From contig CAWBGK010000017.1 in the NCBI GenBank assembly GCA_963788305.1, forward strand, positions 124,001-188,000: a DNA stretch of 64,000 nucleotides. The letters are read 5' to 3'. This DNA is from UTCFX2 sp963788305 (GTDB lineage Bacteria > Chloroflexota > Anaerolineae > Anaerolineales > UBA4823). Shown here in pieces: positions 20,191 to 29,227 of the stretch. How positions within the stretch are numbered: the first letter of the stretch is position 1; the number at the start of each line of letters is the position of its first letter. A program made the position numbers and the translations under genes. The notes below the pieces were generated by a model, which was given only the letters and a program-made list of their open reading frames with translations, had not been told where the DNA came from and ran no database searches.

Positions 20191-21465
20191 ATGATCCATT
20201 TCCTCAAGAGAATTCATTGGAGCGTGGCGCCAGCTGATACAACCCCACTCCAAAAAAAGAATTTCCTTTATGTTCAAATTGATGCGATTGGGATAGGCCT
20301 GGCAAGCGCTGCAAGCCCATTCTTGCCGGTATTCTTGACAAGATTGGGGGCGAGCAATTTTGAAGTCGGCCTCCTGACGGCAATGCCGGGGATCACTGGA
20401 TTGATTCTGGCGATCTTTGTAGGCACTTTCCTTCAGACCCGACGGAACGTCGTGCCCTGGTTCAGCGCGGCTCGCTTGATGGTCGTTTCCGCTTACCTGG
20501 CAACCGGCCTGGCTCCCTTTCTAGTCCCGGAAGAATACCTGATTTGGACCATTTTGTTGATCTGGGCTGCAGCAACGATACCGCAGACGGCAGTTGCAGT
20601 TGGATTCTCGGTCGTGATGAACGCGGTTGCCGGCCCGGCTCACCGCTACGAGCTGATGAGCCGACGCTGGTCTGTCCTTGGCCTGACGACTGCGATCACT
20701 GTTGCGGTTGCCGGCCAGGTCCTTGAAAGATATGGATTTCCAGTCAACTATCAGTTTGTCTTTATCGGGCTTTCAGTCGGTGGGTTGATCAGCTACATTT
20801 TTTCCAGCCGGATTCAAATCCCCGACAGCCCAAAACGGATCAGCCCACCTGGACTTCCGTTATCGCAAAAGGTTCGCGACTACACGAACCTGGTCAAGAG
20901 CCACCCGGATTTCATCAGTTTTTCCATCAAACGATTTGTCTTCCTCTCCGGTCAGACGCTTGCTATACCGCTTTTCCCTCTTTATTTCGTTCGAGAAATC
21001 AATGCAGGCGACTCGGCGATCGGTTTTATCAACACCGCTCAAACTGCCGTCCTGCTGATTGGTTATGCCTTGTGGACACGCCAAAACCGGGCGCGCGGAT
21101 CTCGATTCGTGCTCCTGGTCACAACCCTTGGTCTGAGCTTGTATCCCGCCCTGGTCAGCCAGACTGATAATATTACCCTGATCATCATTATGGCAGGTTT
21201 CGCAGGCATCTTCCAGGCCGGCATCGATCTGGTCTTTTTTGACGAGTTGATGAAGACAGTGCCGGTTGAATACAGCGCAACATTCATTTCTATTGCTCAA
21301 AGCTTGCAGTATACGTCCTCTGTTCTCTCTCCGCTTATTGGGACTTTCTTTGCCACAACGATTGGTTTAAGCGGTGCATTAATGGTCAGCGCCGGGATCA
21401 GGTTTATTGGATTCTTGCTCTTCGCATTCTGGACGCCAGAAAAAAATCATTCCTTGGTAGAATAA
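20191..21465 (+). CDS. Major facilitator superfamily transporter
   Basis: 424-residue integral membrane protein with about twelve hydrophobic segments in the usual 6+6 layout, such as 'LTAMPGITGLILAIFVGTFLQ' and 'VLSPLIGTFFATTIGLSGALMVSAGIRFIGFLLFAF'. The loop 'MSRRWSVLGL' after helix 4 and the region 'FVREINAGDSAIGFINTAQTAVLLIGYALW' are typical of secondary transporters. The substrate cannot be read from sequence. It follows the unknown gene by 3 nt and precedes the antiporter by 24 nt, indicating one operon. Confidence 0.88.
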   Translation: MIHFLKRIHWSVAPADTTPLQKKNFLYVQIDAIGIGLASAASPFLPVFLTRLGASNFEVGLLTAMPGITGLILAIFVGTFLQTRRNVVPWFSAARLMVVSAYLATGLAPFLVPEEYLIWTILLIWAAATIPQTAVAVGFSVVMNAVAGPAHRYELMSRRWSVLGLTTAITVAVAGQVLERYGFPVNYQFVFIGLSVGGLISYIFSSRIQIPDSPKRISPPGLPLSQKVRDYTNLVKSHPDFISFSIKRFVFLSGQTLAIPLFPLYFVREINAGDSAIGFINTAQTAVLLIGYALWTRQNRARGSRFVLLVTTLGLSLYPALVSQTDNITLIIIMAGFAGIFQAGIDLVFFDELMKTVPVEYSATFISIAQSLQYTSSVLSPLIGTFFATTIGLSGALMVSAGIRFIGFLLFAFWTPEKNHSLVE

Positions 21466-21489
21466 TCCATCACTAATGGAGGTCAATTC

Positions 21490-22749
21490 ATGTCGGTGTT
21501 CCTGCAATTGGCGCTTGCACTATCTATTTTGATCGCAGCTGCAAAGGCCGGCGGTCTGTTAAGTCTGCGTTTAGGTCAGCCTTCTGTGTTGGGAGAGCTC
21601 CTGGTGGGCATCCTACTGGGACCATCTTTGATTGATCTCCTCCATCTCCCGTTTTTTACAGATCCCCATCTATCAGAAGTAATCCATGAGCTGGCAGAAC
21701 TAGGGGTTCTGCTCCTGATGTTCCTCGCTGGACTTGAATTGCATTTTAAAGATTTGATTAACTCCGGAAAAATATCCGCTATGGCCGGAAGTTTGGGTGT
21801 TTTATTCCCACTTCTCCTTGGAACAACGCTTTTCTTATACTTTCCAATCCCCGCCAAAGAAGCAGTTTTTCTCGGGTTAGTGTTGTCGGCAACCAGCGTA
21901 AGCATCTCCGCTCAAACGCTGATGGAACTTAAGGTACTGCGGAGCCGGGTAGGCATCAGCCTGCTTGGAGCGGCAGTGTTTGACGATATCCTGGTCGTTC
22001 TCGGATTATCTATCTTCACGGCGCTCGTGCTGTCAGAAAGCGGTGGATTTGGTGGCATAGCGATCATTTTACTCAAAATGCTGCTCTACCTGGCATTCGC
22101 AACTGCTCTGGGATTGTTAGTGATCCCAAAATTTACCCGAATAGTCGTTGAACAACCTATCAGCCAGGGATTGATCGCCTTCACAATGGTCTGTATTTTA
22201 ATTTACGGATGGGCTGCTGAAGTATTCGGAAGCATGGCAGCAATCACAGGCGCTTTTTTGGCTGGCTTGATGTTTGCCCAGAGTCCATATAAAAACCGGA
22301 TCGAAAGCGGGATTGTCCCGATTGCCTTTGGATTATTCGTTCCCATTTTCTTCATCGATGTCGGACTAAATGCGAATCTTCGCGAAATGGCTGGACCTGC
22401 GTTCTGGTTATTCGTAGTCATGACGATTATGGCCGTTGCAAGTAAAATCATCGGCGCAGGGACGGGCGCATTCATGGGAGGATTAAACAGGAGAGAAGCG
22501 CTGCAGCTTGGGATCGGAATGATATCGCGCGGTGAGGTTGGATTAATCGTCGCGACAGTTGGTATCACGCAAGGGATCATCGACCAAAGCGTTTTTTCGG
22601 CGGTCGTCGGAGTCGTCATCGTAACGACATTAATCACTCCTCCATTATTAAGGCTTTCATTTCAGAAAACTTCATCAGGACCGGCTGATAACGAGAAAAT
22701 GAAAAGCAAAGATAATAGACCCGTAGATGCAAAAGGAGAAAGTGGATGA
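21490..22749 (+). CDS. CPA2-family cation/proton antiporter
   Basis: 419 residues with about 12-13 membrane helices. Family marks: 'LGQPSVLGELLVGILLGPSLI' near the start, 'LAELGVLLLMFLAGLELHF', and the ion-binding 'LLGAAVFDDILVVLGLSIF' with the paired Asp of electrogenic CPA2 antiporters. Also 'AAITGAFLAGLMFAQS' and 'LGIGMISRGEVGLIVATVGI'. It exchanges Na+ or K+ for protons across the cytoplasmic membrane; which cation is not visible. There is no C-terminal TrkA/KTN domain; instead a separate PII-like gene overlaps its stop codon (ATGA) and could provide regulation. GGAGG before the ATG. Confidence 0.9.
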   Translation: MSVFLQLALALSILIAAAKAGGLLSLRLGQPSVLGELLVGILLGPSLIDLLHLPFFTDPHLSEVIHELAELGVLLLMFLAGLELHFKDLINSGKISAMAGSLGVLFPLLLGTTLFLYFPIPAKEAVFLGLVLSATSVSISAQTLMELKVLRSRVGISLLGAAVFDDILVVLGLSIFTALVLSESGGFGGIAIILLKMLLYLAFATALGLLVIPKFTRIVVEQPISQGLIAFTMVCILIYGWAAEVFGSMAAITGAFLAGLMFAQSPYKNRIESGIVPIAFGLFVPIFFIDVGLNANLREMAGPAFWLFVVMTIMAVASKIIGAGTGAFMGGLNRREALQLGIGMISRGEVGLIVATVGITQGIIDQSVFSAVVGVVIVTTLITPPLLRLSFQKTSSGPADNEKMKSKDNRPVDAKGESG

Positions 22750-23099
22750 ACTACCTGGTTGTAATGGTCGTTGACAATCCTGATCTTTGCCCGGCGATCC
22801 TGGAAGTCTGGGATGCTTTAGGTGTGACTGGTGTGACGATTATCAACAGCACCGGTCTTGGACGTCTGCGAAAGGCAGCATTACTGGAGGATATACCTCT
22901 GATGCCAAGCCTGCAAGATTTCCTTGAAGCCCCCGAAGTCCAGCATCGGACTTTGTTATCGGTTGTGAAAGATGAGGCAACCGTCGATAAAATGGTTGAA
23001 GAAGCTCAGAAAATCACAGGCGACCTTAATCTGCCCGATTCAGGAATCTTATTTGTCGTCCCTGTTGTCAAGGCTTACGGCCTGGATCGTATCTTTTGA
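22746..23099 (+). CDS. PII-like (GlnB-fold) protein overlapping the antiporter gene
   Basis: 117 residues. The layout follows the PII fold: beta1 'YLVVMVVDN', helix 'PAILEVWDALG', beta2 'VTGVTIINSTGLGR' (matching the GVTGMTV..V.G.GR pattern of GlnB), a T-loop replaced by 'KAALLEDIPLMPSL', beta3 'RTLLSVVKD', helix 'ATVDKMVEEAQKITGDL', and beta4 'SGILFVVPVVKAYGL'. The GlnB T-loop uridylylation tyrosine motif is absent, so it is a PII-like sensor, not GlnB/GlnK. Its start overlaps the antiporter stop as ATGA, implying coupled synthesis and probably physical regulation of that transporter, as known for other PII-like/transport pairs. The ligand is unknown. Confidence 0.75.
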   Translation: MNYLVVMVVDNPDLCPAILEVWDALGVTGVTIINSTGLGRLRKAALLEDIPLMPSLQDFLEAPEVQHRTLLSVVKDEATVDKMVEEAQKITGDLNLPDSGILFVVPVVKAYGLDRIF

Positions 23100-23113
23100 G
23101 ATGGATCTTTATT

Positions 23114-23174
23114 TCGATCAGGGGTGTTCATAACACCTGAAGACGTTTGAACACCCCTGATCGAACAGTTTTTT
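23114..23174 (+). terminator. Rho-independent terminator after the antiporter/PII operon
   Basis: Perfect 16-bp stem: TCGATCAGGGGTGTTC at 23114-23129 and its complement at 23149-23164, followed by six T at 23169-23174. It sits between the convergent PII-like gene and trpB2. Confidence 0.88.
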
Positions 23175-24559
23175 CAAACCGAAACAGCTACTTTGGGTAA
23201 GGTTTTCATCGCTTCTGCTATTGCGTGTTCCGGGTAATCATAATTTTGCAGGTTCCCACTGAAGTAAGCCTGGTATGCTGCCATATCCATATCCCCTCGA
23301 CCGGATAGATTGAACAGGATCACGCGTTTCTCGCCTTTTGATTTCGCATCTAAAGCTTCATCGACTGCAGCTTTGATTGCGTGAGCGCTTTCCGGTGCAG
23401 GAATGATCCCTTCCGAGCGAGCAAATTGAACTGCCGCCTGGAAAGTTTCCAGCTGTGGAACCGCAACTGCCTGGATAAAGCCAGCATTATATAACGCACA
23501 GATGCTTGGAGCCATTCCATGATACCTCAAACCACCAGCGTGGATGGGTGCTGGGACAAAATCATGCCCTAAGGTATGCATCTTTACCACAGGAGCCATT
23601 CTGGCAGAATCCCCATAATCGAATGTATAAACCCCGCGGGTAAGCGACGGTGTCGCAGTTGGTTCTACTGCGACGAGGCGAGTGGTCTTTCCGTCCAATA
23701 AATTTTGTCGGAGAAACGGATATGCAATTCCGCCAAAATTCGATCCGCCGCCCACGCAGCCTAAGACGACATCCGGATATTCGCCAGCCATGTCCATCTG
23801 CTTGAGAGCCTCTTCTCCAATTATCGATTGGTGAAGGAGGACGTGGTTCAGAACAGACCCAAGGCTGTATTTTTTCGATCCACCAGAAGTTGCAGCCACC
23901 TCAACCGCTTCGGATATTGCAATCCCTAGCGATCCTGGATTTTCAGGGTCCTGTGCGAGCAAGGCCCGCCCAAATTCCGTCCGATCTGTAGGGCTGGCAT
24001 ATACTGATGCACCAAAGGTCTCCATCATATACCGACGATACGGTTTCTGGTTGTAAGACACTTTCACCATATATACTTCCAACGTCATGTTAAAGAAACT
24101 GCACGCCAAGGAGAGAGCAGCGCCCCATTGACCAGCGCCAGTTTCAGTTGTCAGAGCTTTTGTCCCACCGATTTTATTGAAGAAAGCCTGCGGTATGGCT
24201 GTATTTGGTTTATGGCTCCCAACGGGAGAGAGCCCCTCATGTTTGAAATAGATATGAGCCGGTGTTCCAAGCGCTTTCTCGAGCCGGCGCGCTCGAATCA
24301 AGGGGGTAGGTCGATAGAGGCGATAAATATCCCGAACTTCTTCTGGAATATCGATGTAGCGCTCCGTGCTGACTTCCTGCAAGATCAAATCCATAGGAAA
24401 AAGCACGGATAGGAAATCCGGTGTGACTGGCTCCAGCGTTTGTGGGTGGAGCACAGGCGTGGCGGGCACCGGGCTGTCGGCCATGATGTTGTACCAGGTT
24501 TTCGGCAGGTCGGACTCGCCGAGCAGAAATTGAGTTTGAGAAGAGCGGCTTTGAGACAT
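23174..24559 (-). CDS. trpB2: Class 2 tryptophan synthase beta chain (TrpB2)
   Basis: PLP enzyme condensing indole with serine. The start is set at 24559 where GGAGGAATCAC precedes the ATG; an upstream in-frame start would add 37 residues of leader sequence. About 461 residues, longer than TrpB1 (about 400) and typical of TrpB2: N-terminal 'TWYNIMADSP' and 'PTPLIRARRLEKALGTPAHIYFKHEGLSPVGSHKPNTA' with the PLP lysine in GSHKPNT, 'ETGAGQWGAALS', 'GCVGGGSNFGG' for phosphate binding, and 'SGRGDMD' near the end. No trpA or other trp gene is adjacent, consistent with indole salvage or a solitary role. It is preceded by a tryptophan T-box and a strong promoter. Confidence 0.95.
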   Translation of the reverse strand: MSQSRSSQTQFLLGESDLPKTWYNIMADSPVPATPVLHPQTLEPVTPDFLSVLFPMDLILQEVSTERYIDIPEEVRDIYRLYRPTPLIRARRLEKALGTPAHIYFKHEGLSPVGSHKPNTAIPQAFFNKIGGTKALTTETGAGQWGAALSLACSFFNMTLEVYMVKVSYNQKPYRRYMMETFGASVYASPTDRTEFGRALLAQDPENPGSLGIAISEAVEVAATSGGSKKYSLGSVLNHVLLHQSIIGEEALKQMDMAGEYPDVVLGCVGGGSNFGGIAYPFLRQNLLDGKTTRLVAVEPTATPSLTRGVYTFDYGDSARMAPVVKMHTLGHDFVPAPIHAGGLRYHGMAPSICALYNAGFIQAVAVPQLETFQAAVQFARSEGIIPAPESAHAIKAAVDEALDAKSKGEKRVILFNLSGRGDMDMAAYQAYFSGNLQNYDYPEHAIAEAMKTLPKVAVSV

Positions 24560-24652
24560 GTGATTCCTCCAAATAGTTGGTCCAATCCTGGATATTTTTA
24601 AGGAATATCCGCCAATATTGATGAGCGCCATCCTTCCATTAGTTACCCTGGT

Positions 24653-24965
24653 TAAAAGAAAAGCGCCCATCCCATAGGGGACGAACGCTCAGTCCGTGGT
24701 GCCACCCCGGTTAGGCCAGTCGTTAACCAAAAATCCTGCCGGTGATGCGACAGGTTTGTGGTTGGAGGCCAGCCTCACTCATTTCGGGTACAATCATACC
24801 CTTTGCCATGATAACGGTGGCATCTCCGGCGCAAGCTAATCGAGCCTCGATGGCTTTTTCGCCCTGCAACTCTGAGGTCCATTCAACGTCGTTTTGCATG
24901 CGGTGCTTCCACCTTCCACCGCTCTCTGTGATGCCGTTCCGACGGGTACTCGTCCTCTTCACAGT
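24653..24965 (-). promoter_or_regulatory. T-box riboswitch (tRNA-Trp responsive) controlling trpB2
   Basis: Leader of about 300 nt on the minus strand. The T-box element GGGGTGGCACCACGG lies at about 24694-24708 (consensus GGGTGG.ACC.CG). Upstream, stem I begins 'GAGGACGAGTA' near 24955 and a specifier UGG (Trp) is readable at 24879-24881 within GAAUGGACC. The terminator is a 12-bp stem with G-U pairs (AGCGTTCGTCCC / GGGATGGGCGCT, 24662-24689) followed by a TTTTCTTTT run. Uncharged tRNA-Trp would favour the antiterminator and turn on trpB2. An open frame inside (24723-24962) is leader structure, not a gene. Confidence 0.9.
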
Positions 24966-24987
24966 TATTAATTTATGAATTTCCTGG

Positions 24988-25015
24988 ATTATATGCAGAA
25001 ATTCGAAACTGTCAA
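24988..25015 (-). promoter_or_regulatory. Strong sigma-70-type promoter of the trpB2 leader
   Basis: On the minus strand TTGACA (25015-25010) and TATAAT (24993-24988) are both perfect consensus, with a 16-nt spacer. Transcription should begin near 24981, just before T-box stem I. The -35 box overlaps the last codon of folA. Confidence 0.85.
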
Positions 25016-25519
25016 GCTAATTCAGGGTTTTTTCGAAGATATCTGAAGAACTCAAACGGAACTTCATTTTTTTCATCTGCCGGATGACAGCCATACTCCA
25101 AGAGAACCCATTCATTCCAATCGACCTGATGGAAAAAAGTATCGCAGCCGGCATCGATATCCACTCGCGTCAAGTAGACCTGTTCAACCGTAGGAAAAGC
25201 TGCTTTATAAACTTCAGCACCGCCAATGATGAAAAACTCGTCGATCGCGATAATTTTCCGCAATAGTGAATGCATCTTCAAGCGAATCCACGATCTCGCA
25301 GCCTGGAGCCTGGAAGTCGCTCTGATGAGTCAGGATCAACATTCTGCGCCCTGGCAGGTTTCGACCCATTGATTCATATGTCTTACGCCCAACCAACAGG
25401 GTATGACCCTGCGTAAGCCGCTTGAAGAGCTTCAGGTCTGCAGATAAACGCCATGGCACCTGCCCATTTTTTGCGATCCCCCCCCTTCTGTCCATTGCGA
25501 CAATCAAAGAAACGATCAA
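25012..25519 (-). CDS. folA: Dihydrofolate reductase, one frame break
   Basis: NADPH-dependent reduction of dihydrofolate, needed to recycle the dihydrofolate made by thymidylate synthase. About 169 residues. The N-terminal half has 'VSLIVAMDRRGGIAKNGQVPWRLSADLKLFKRLT' (the IG..G.LPW signature, here Val-Pro-Trp) and 'LVGRKTYESMG'; the C-terminal half has 'FFIIGGAEVYKAAFPTVEQVYLTRVD'. The two halves are in different frames, joined by a one-base change near 25240-25248. The start is TTG at 25519, overlapping the thyA stop (TTGA), so thyA and folA are coupled. Complete conservation of both halves argues for an indel error. Confidence 0.9.
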
Positions 25520-26310
25520 ACGGAAACCTCGGCTTTAATATGTGGGTGTGATTGATAATTTACTAAAGAAAAATCCTCAAATTGATAATCATAGATCGAA
25601 TGAACATCTGGATTCAGCTTCATTTGAGGCAGAGGAAACGGTTGGCGAGTCAGCTGCAGCCTTGCCTGCTCAATATGATTGCGGTAGAGGTGCACATCTC
25701 CAAAAGTATGGATGAAATCACCTGGAATCAAATCGCATACCTGGGCTACCATCATCGTGAGAAGTGCATAGGAAGCAATGTTGAACGGCACCCCCAGAAA
25801 GACATCCGCTGACCGCTGGTACAGCTGGCAGGATAACTTGCTTTCGCTGACATAGAATTGGAAAAATGCATGGCAAGGCGGTAAAACCATTTGATCGATT
25901 TCTGCAGGATTCCAGGCGCTGATTATTAGCCTGCGCGAGTTCGGATTGTTCTTGATCTGACTGATGGTCTCTGTAATCTGATCGATGGTTCGACCATCCG
26001 GAGCAGCCCAACTTCGCCACTGCTTTCCATAAACCGGTCCCAGCTCCCCATTTTCATCCGCCCATTCATCCCAAATCCGGACACCATGCTCATTCAGGTA
26101 TCGGATATTTGTGTCGCCTTGCAGGAACCAGAGCAGCTCATAGATGATCGAGCGAAGATGCAGCTTTTTGGTTGTCAGAAGCGGAAATCCAACCTGCAGA
26201 TCAAAACGCATCTGATATCCGAATACCGAAAGGGTACCTGTCCCGGTGCGGTCATCTTTTATGGCGCCATTTTCAAGCAGATGCTGGAGCAGATCCAGGT
26301 ACTGTTTCAT
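25516..26310 (-). CDS. thyA: Thymidylate synthase
   Basis: Methylates dUMP to dTMP using methylene-tetrahydrofolate, which is oxidised to dihydrofolate. About 264 residues, the usual length. The start at 26310 is chosen because GGAGG precedes it and the product then begins 'MKQYLDLLQHLLENG' like E. coli ThyA; an upstream start would add 10 residues. Motifs: 'DRTGTGTLSVFGYQMRFDL', catalytic Cys in 'LPPCHAFFQFYV', nucleotide-binding 'QRSADVFLGVPFNIASYALL' and 'HLYRNHIEQ'. The ribF stop overlaps its start (ATGA) and its own stop overlaps the folA start. The frame is intact. Confidence 0.96.
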   Translation of the reverse strand: MKQYLDLLQHLLENGAIKDDRTGTGTLSVFGYQMRFDLQVGFPLLTTKKLHLRSIIYELLWFLQGDTNIRYLNEHGVRIWDEWADENGELGPVYGKQWRSWAAPDGRTIDQITETISQIKNNPNSRRLIISAWNPAEIDQMVLPPCHAFFQFYVSESKLSCQLYQRSADVFLGVPFNIASYALLTMMVAQVCDLIPGDFIHTFGDVHLYRNHIEQARLQLTRQPFPLPQMKLNPDVHSIYDYQFEDFSLVNYQSHPHIKAEVSV

Positions 26311-27241
26311 GATCGGTTGCCTCCAAAAATGATCTGGCATGATCGATGTCGTTCGTGAACCTGATCGATTAAATCCTGAATGTGTGCAAACTTCTGTTCA
26401 GCGCGGAGCCTGACCAGAAATGATAGATTAATCTGTCGATGATACAAGTCCTGATCGAAATCAAGCAAATGGGCTTCCACATGTTGGATTGAAGATTGGT
26501 TCTCAAAAGTTGGGCGATACCCTACATTTGTAACCGCTGAAATTGCAGCGCCGTCTACTTCTGCCCAACCAGCATATACTCCAGGCGCTGGGATTGCGCG
26601 CTCAGACCAGACCTGAATGTTTGCAGTTGGGAATCCTAATGTTTTTCCACGCCCATCTCCATGAACGACTTCGCCCCTGAATTCGATACGGACGACCTAA
26701 CAGCCGCTTGACCATCTCCATGTCGCCCTGGGAAAGCGCTTCACGGACCCAACTTGATGAGATAATCCGTCCGTCGAATTCTATCGGGCTTACCGTATTT
26801 ACCTGGTAATGATATTCTTGTCCCAGCTGTTCAAGAACCTTCAAGTTCCCTTCACGATTGCGACCCAGGGAAAAATCGCTTCCTACACAAAGCCGCTGGA
26901 ACTTGAGATGTTTGTAGAGCCTGTCAATGAATTCTCGTGCCGAAAGGCTTGCGACAGATAAATTGAATGGGTGAAATATGAGCGCATCGATCCCCAGGTC
27001 AGCAAGAATTCTAAGCTTTTCTTCCGGAGGCGTGAGATAGAATGCGCCCTGTCTCTTCCCTAAGTGGACACCTGGATGCGGGTGAAATGTGAGCACAACA
27101 GCAGGAAGCCCTTTCAGATCGAGATTCTCGGACGATATTTTTTAAGATCGCTTGATGACCCAGGTGGATGCCGTCAAATGATCCAATCGCAAGCAAGGAT
27201 CCGTGGAAATCTACATTATCAAGCGACCAAAAGTGAAGCAT
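26307..27241 (-). CDS. ribF: Bifunctional riboflavin kinase/FAD synthetase, two frame breaks
   Basis: Converts riboflavin to FMN and FAD. About 311 residues when repaired. N-terminal FAD synthetase: 'AIGSFDGIHLGHQAIL', 'LPAVVLTFHPHPG', 'LCVGSDFSLGRNREGN' and 'ISSSWVREAL'. C-terminal flavokinase: 'FRGEVVHGDGRGKTLGFPTANI' and 'GYRPTF', ending near 'IIFGGNRS'. Frame breaks lie at the GAAAGGG run (about 27109-27114) and near 26685 (GAATTCAGGGG); one-base changes restore both motifs. The TGA stop overlaps the thyA ATG. It ends the classical infB-rbfA-truB-ribF series and links it to thyA-folA. Confidence 0.9.
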
Positions 27242-27312
27242 AATCCACTGATAAGCGATTATTCGTCAGGGCAGGTTATGGTCAGATCAACGAGTCACAG
27301 TACCGGAAAAGC

Positions 27313-28263
27313 TCAGGACTGGAAAAAGACTTTTCGAGGCTGCCATTCCCGGGTTTCTTCATCGATTTCTAACAAAGCAACCAGATCCCCTTGCTGCGAA
27401 ACGCCGCGCGCCAAACCTTTGTCTTCCGGCTCAGCAGAGATTCGATGCCCATGGCGAACCAATTCTACCTGGTCGGCATCCAGCTCGATCATCGGCCAAT
27501 CGGCGAGTGCTTCAGCGGCAGGGATTAAAAATCGATACCAGTTTCCAGCATCAAAAGCCTCCTGAAGTCGCCGTAAAGGCGCTGCGTCTCGGAGGGTGAA
27601 ACGACCGCTTTTCGTTCGGCGCAGTCCAACCAGGTGTGCTCCAGTCCCCAGCTCTTTTCCCAAGTCGTTCGCGAGGGATCGAACATACGTGCCCGACGAG
27701 CAATAAACATCAATTACAACCTCAGGAGGCGCCCATTCCAGAACTTCGAGGCTGTATACGTTGATCATACGTGGTGCGAGCTCAAATTCCTCACCATCGC
27801 GCGCCATGTCGTAGGCTTTTCTGCCCTGGACCTTCACTGCTGAATAAGGGGGTGGGGTCTGCTCGATTTCACCAATAAAATGTCCGAGCGTTTCGGTAAA
27901 CTGATCTTCAGTGATATCTTCAAAAGCAGCAGAGCTGGTTATGATCCCTTCTGCATCATAGGTATCCGTCGAGCTGCCCAGGCGGACGGTCGCCTGGTAG
28001 CGTTTGTCGGAAGCCGAGACATATTCGCTCAACCGAACTGCCGGTCCAATCAAGATCACCAACACACCGGATGCGCGCGGATCTAATGTCCCAGTATGAC
28101 CCGCTCTTCGAATCCCGGTGCCTCTGCGGATGATCTGGACGACATCGTGCGAGGTGAGACCAATCGGCTTGTCCACTACCAGGACACCCGAGACAACATT
28201 CTTAATATTATCCCGCTCATCCTTCTTTCCTTGAGATTCCTGAAGCGGGTTATTATTGAACAT
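27313..28263 (-). CDS. truB: tRNA pseudouridine-55 synthase
   Basis: Isomerises U55 in the T-loop of tRNAs. About 316 residues. The start at 28263 is supported by GGAGGG 6 nt upstream; it overlaps the nrnA end by 11 nt. Signature: 'GVLVVDKPIGLTSHDVVQIIRR' and the catalytic Asp in 'RAGHTGTLDPRASGVLVI'; later 'YSAVKVQGRKAYDMAR', 'CSSGTYVRSLANDLG' and a C-terminal extension resembling a PUA-like domain. Standard position between nrnA and ribF. Confidence 0.95.
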   Translation of the reverse strand: MFNNNPLQESQGKKDERDNIKNVVSGVLVVDKPIGLTSHDVVQIIRRGTGIRRAGHTGTLDPRASGVLVILIGPAVRLSEYVSASDKRYQATVRLGSSTDTYDAEGIITSSAAFEDITEDQFTETLGHFIGEIEQTPPPYSAVKVQGRKAYDMARDGEEFELAPRMINVYSLEVLEWAPPEVVIDVYCSSGTYVRSLANDLGKELGTGAHLVGLRRTKSGRFTLRDAAPLRRLQEAFDAGNWYRFLIPAAEALADWPMIELDADQVELVRHGHRISAEPEDKGLARGVSQQGDLVALLEIDEETREWQPRKVFFQS

Positions 28264-29227
28264 AAGGCCCTCCATTAAATAACAGGCGTGTTTTTTCCAG
28301 GACAACCGACATCACTTCAACAAGGCTTCCACTGATTTCAGCTCCAGAGGCTGCTGAATGTCCGCCTCCGCCATACTCTACCGCCAGTTTTGAAACATCG
28401 CAACCCGGTTGTGCACGCCAGCTAACTTTTATATTGCCATTCGGCTGCTCGATGAAAATTATTGCTATATCCGCGTTCTCTATCGAGGATAATATATTAA
28501 TCAGGTCCGCATCATCACGCCCTGGATAATTTACATCCTTCCGATCTGCCATTGTTAAGGATGTCCAGACCAGACGGCCTTCACGCTCCATTTTAACCAA
28601 ACCTGTCCCCCAAAATTTGATTGCCTCAAAAGTGTGGGAGGTCAGAGCACGGCGATATAAATCCGCCATATCCACACCGGTTTCTAACAGACAAGAAGCC
28701 AATTTAAGGGTTTTTGGTCTGACATTCGGGGTACGAAAACCGAGCGTGTCTGATAACATCCCAGAAAGCAACGCAGCCGCGACCGTCCTGGATAATTTTA
28801 ACCCAAATCTTGGAAGAAAATCAGCTATCATTTCAGACGAAGCCGCCGCATCGATATCGACTAAATTTATCTCTGCATAGTTAAGATTGGTCAGATGGTG
28901 ATCGATATTAATATTTGGGATTAGTCGTTCTTTCAGCACATTCCCAGTCCGATCCAGATCAGAACAATCCAATGTAATTATCAGGTCAAATTCCCCTTCT
29001 GGCCGGCGACAAATTCGGTCGCTGCCTTCAAGATGCCTTAAGCTCGGCGGAACTCCGTCTTCATTGACCATTTGAACAGTGCGACCCGATGCTTCTAATG
29101 CCAATCCCATTCCAAGGATCGAACCAATCGCATCACCATCCGGTCTTATATGCGAGACAAGAAGTACTTTTTCCGCATGCCGTATCCGTTCGGAAGCCCG
29201 ATTTAATTCAGCTTCATCCAGCGGCAT
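28253..29227 (-). CDS. nrnA: DHH-family bifunctional oligoribonuclease/pAp phosphatase
   Basis: Degrades nanoRNA and dephosphorylates pAp. DHH domain: 'LLVSHIRPDGDAIGSILGMGLAL', 'LDCSD', 'NIDHHLTN'; DHHA1 domain with 'SWRAQPGCDVSKLAVEYGGGGHSAASGAEI'. About 324 residues, as usual. ATG 29227 gives 'MPLDEAELNRASERIRHAEKVLLVSH'; ATG 29242 is an equally possible start, and both overlap the end of rbfA. Gene order rbfA-nrnA-truB is the common one in Gram-positive bacteria and Chloroflexota. Confidence 0.93.
   Translation of the reverse strand: MPLDEAELNRASERIRHAEKVLLVSHIRPDGDAIGSILGMGLALEASGRTVQMVNEDGVPPSLRHLEGSDRICRRPEGEFDLIITLDCSDLDRTGNVLKERLIPNINIDHHLTNLNYAEINLVDIDAAASSEMIADFLPRFGLKLSRTVAAALLSGMLSDTLGFRTPNVRPKTLKLASCLLETGVDMADLYRRALTSHTFEAIKFWGTGLVKMEREGRLVWTSLTMADRKDVNYPGRDDADLINILSSIENADIAIIFIEQPNGNIKVSWRAQPGCDVSKLAVEYGGGGHSAASGAEISGSLVEVMSVVLEKTRLLFNGGPYVQ

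Noticed and set aside
24723..24962. Open frame of 79 codons on the minus strand before trpB2
   Set aside because: It lies inside the T-box leader; its sequence is explained by the stem I, specifier and antiterminator structure.
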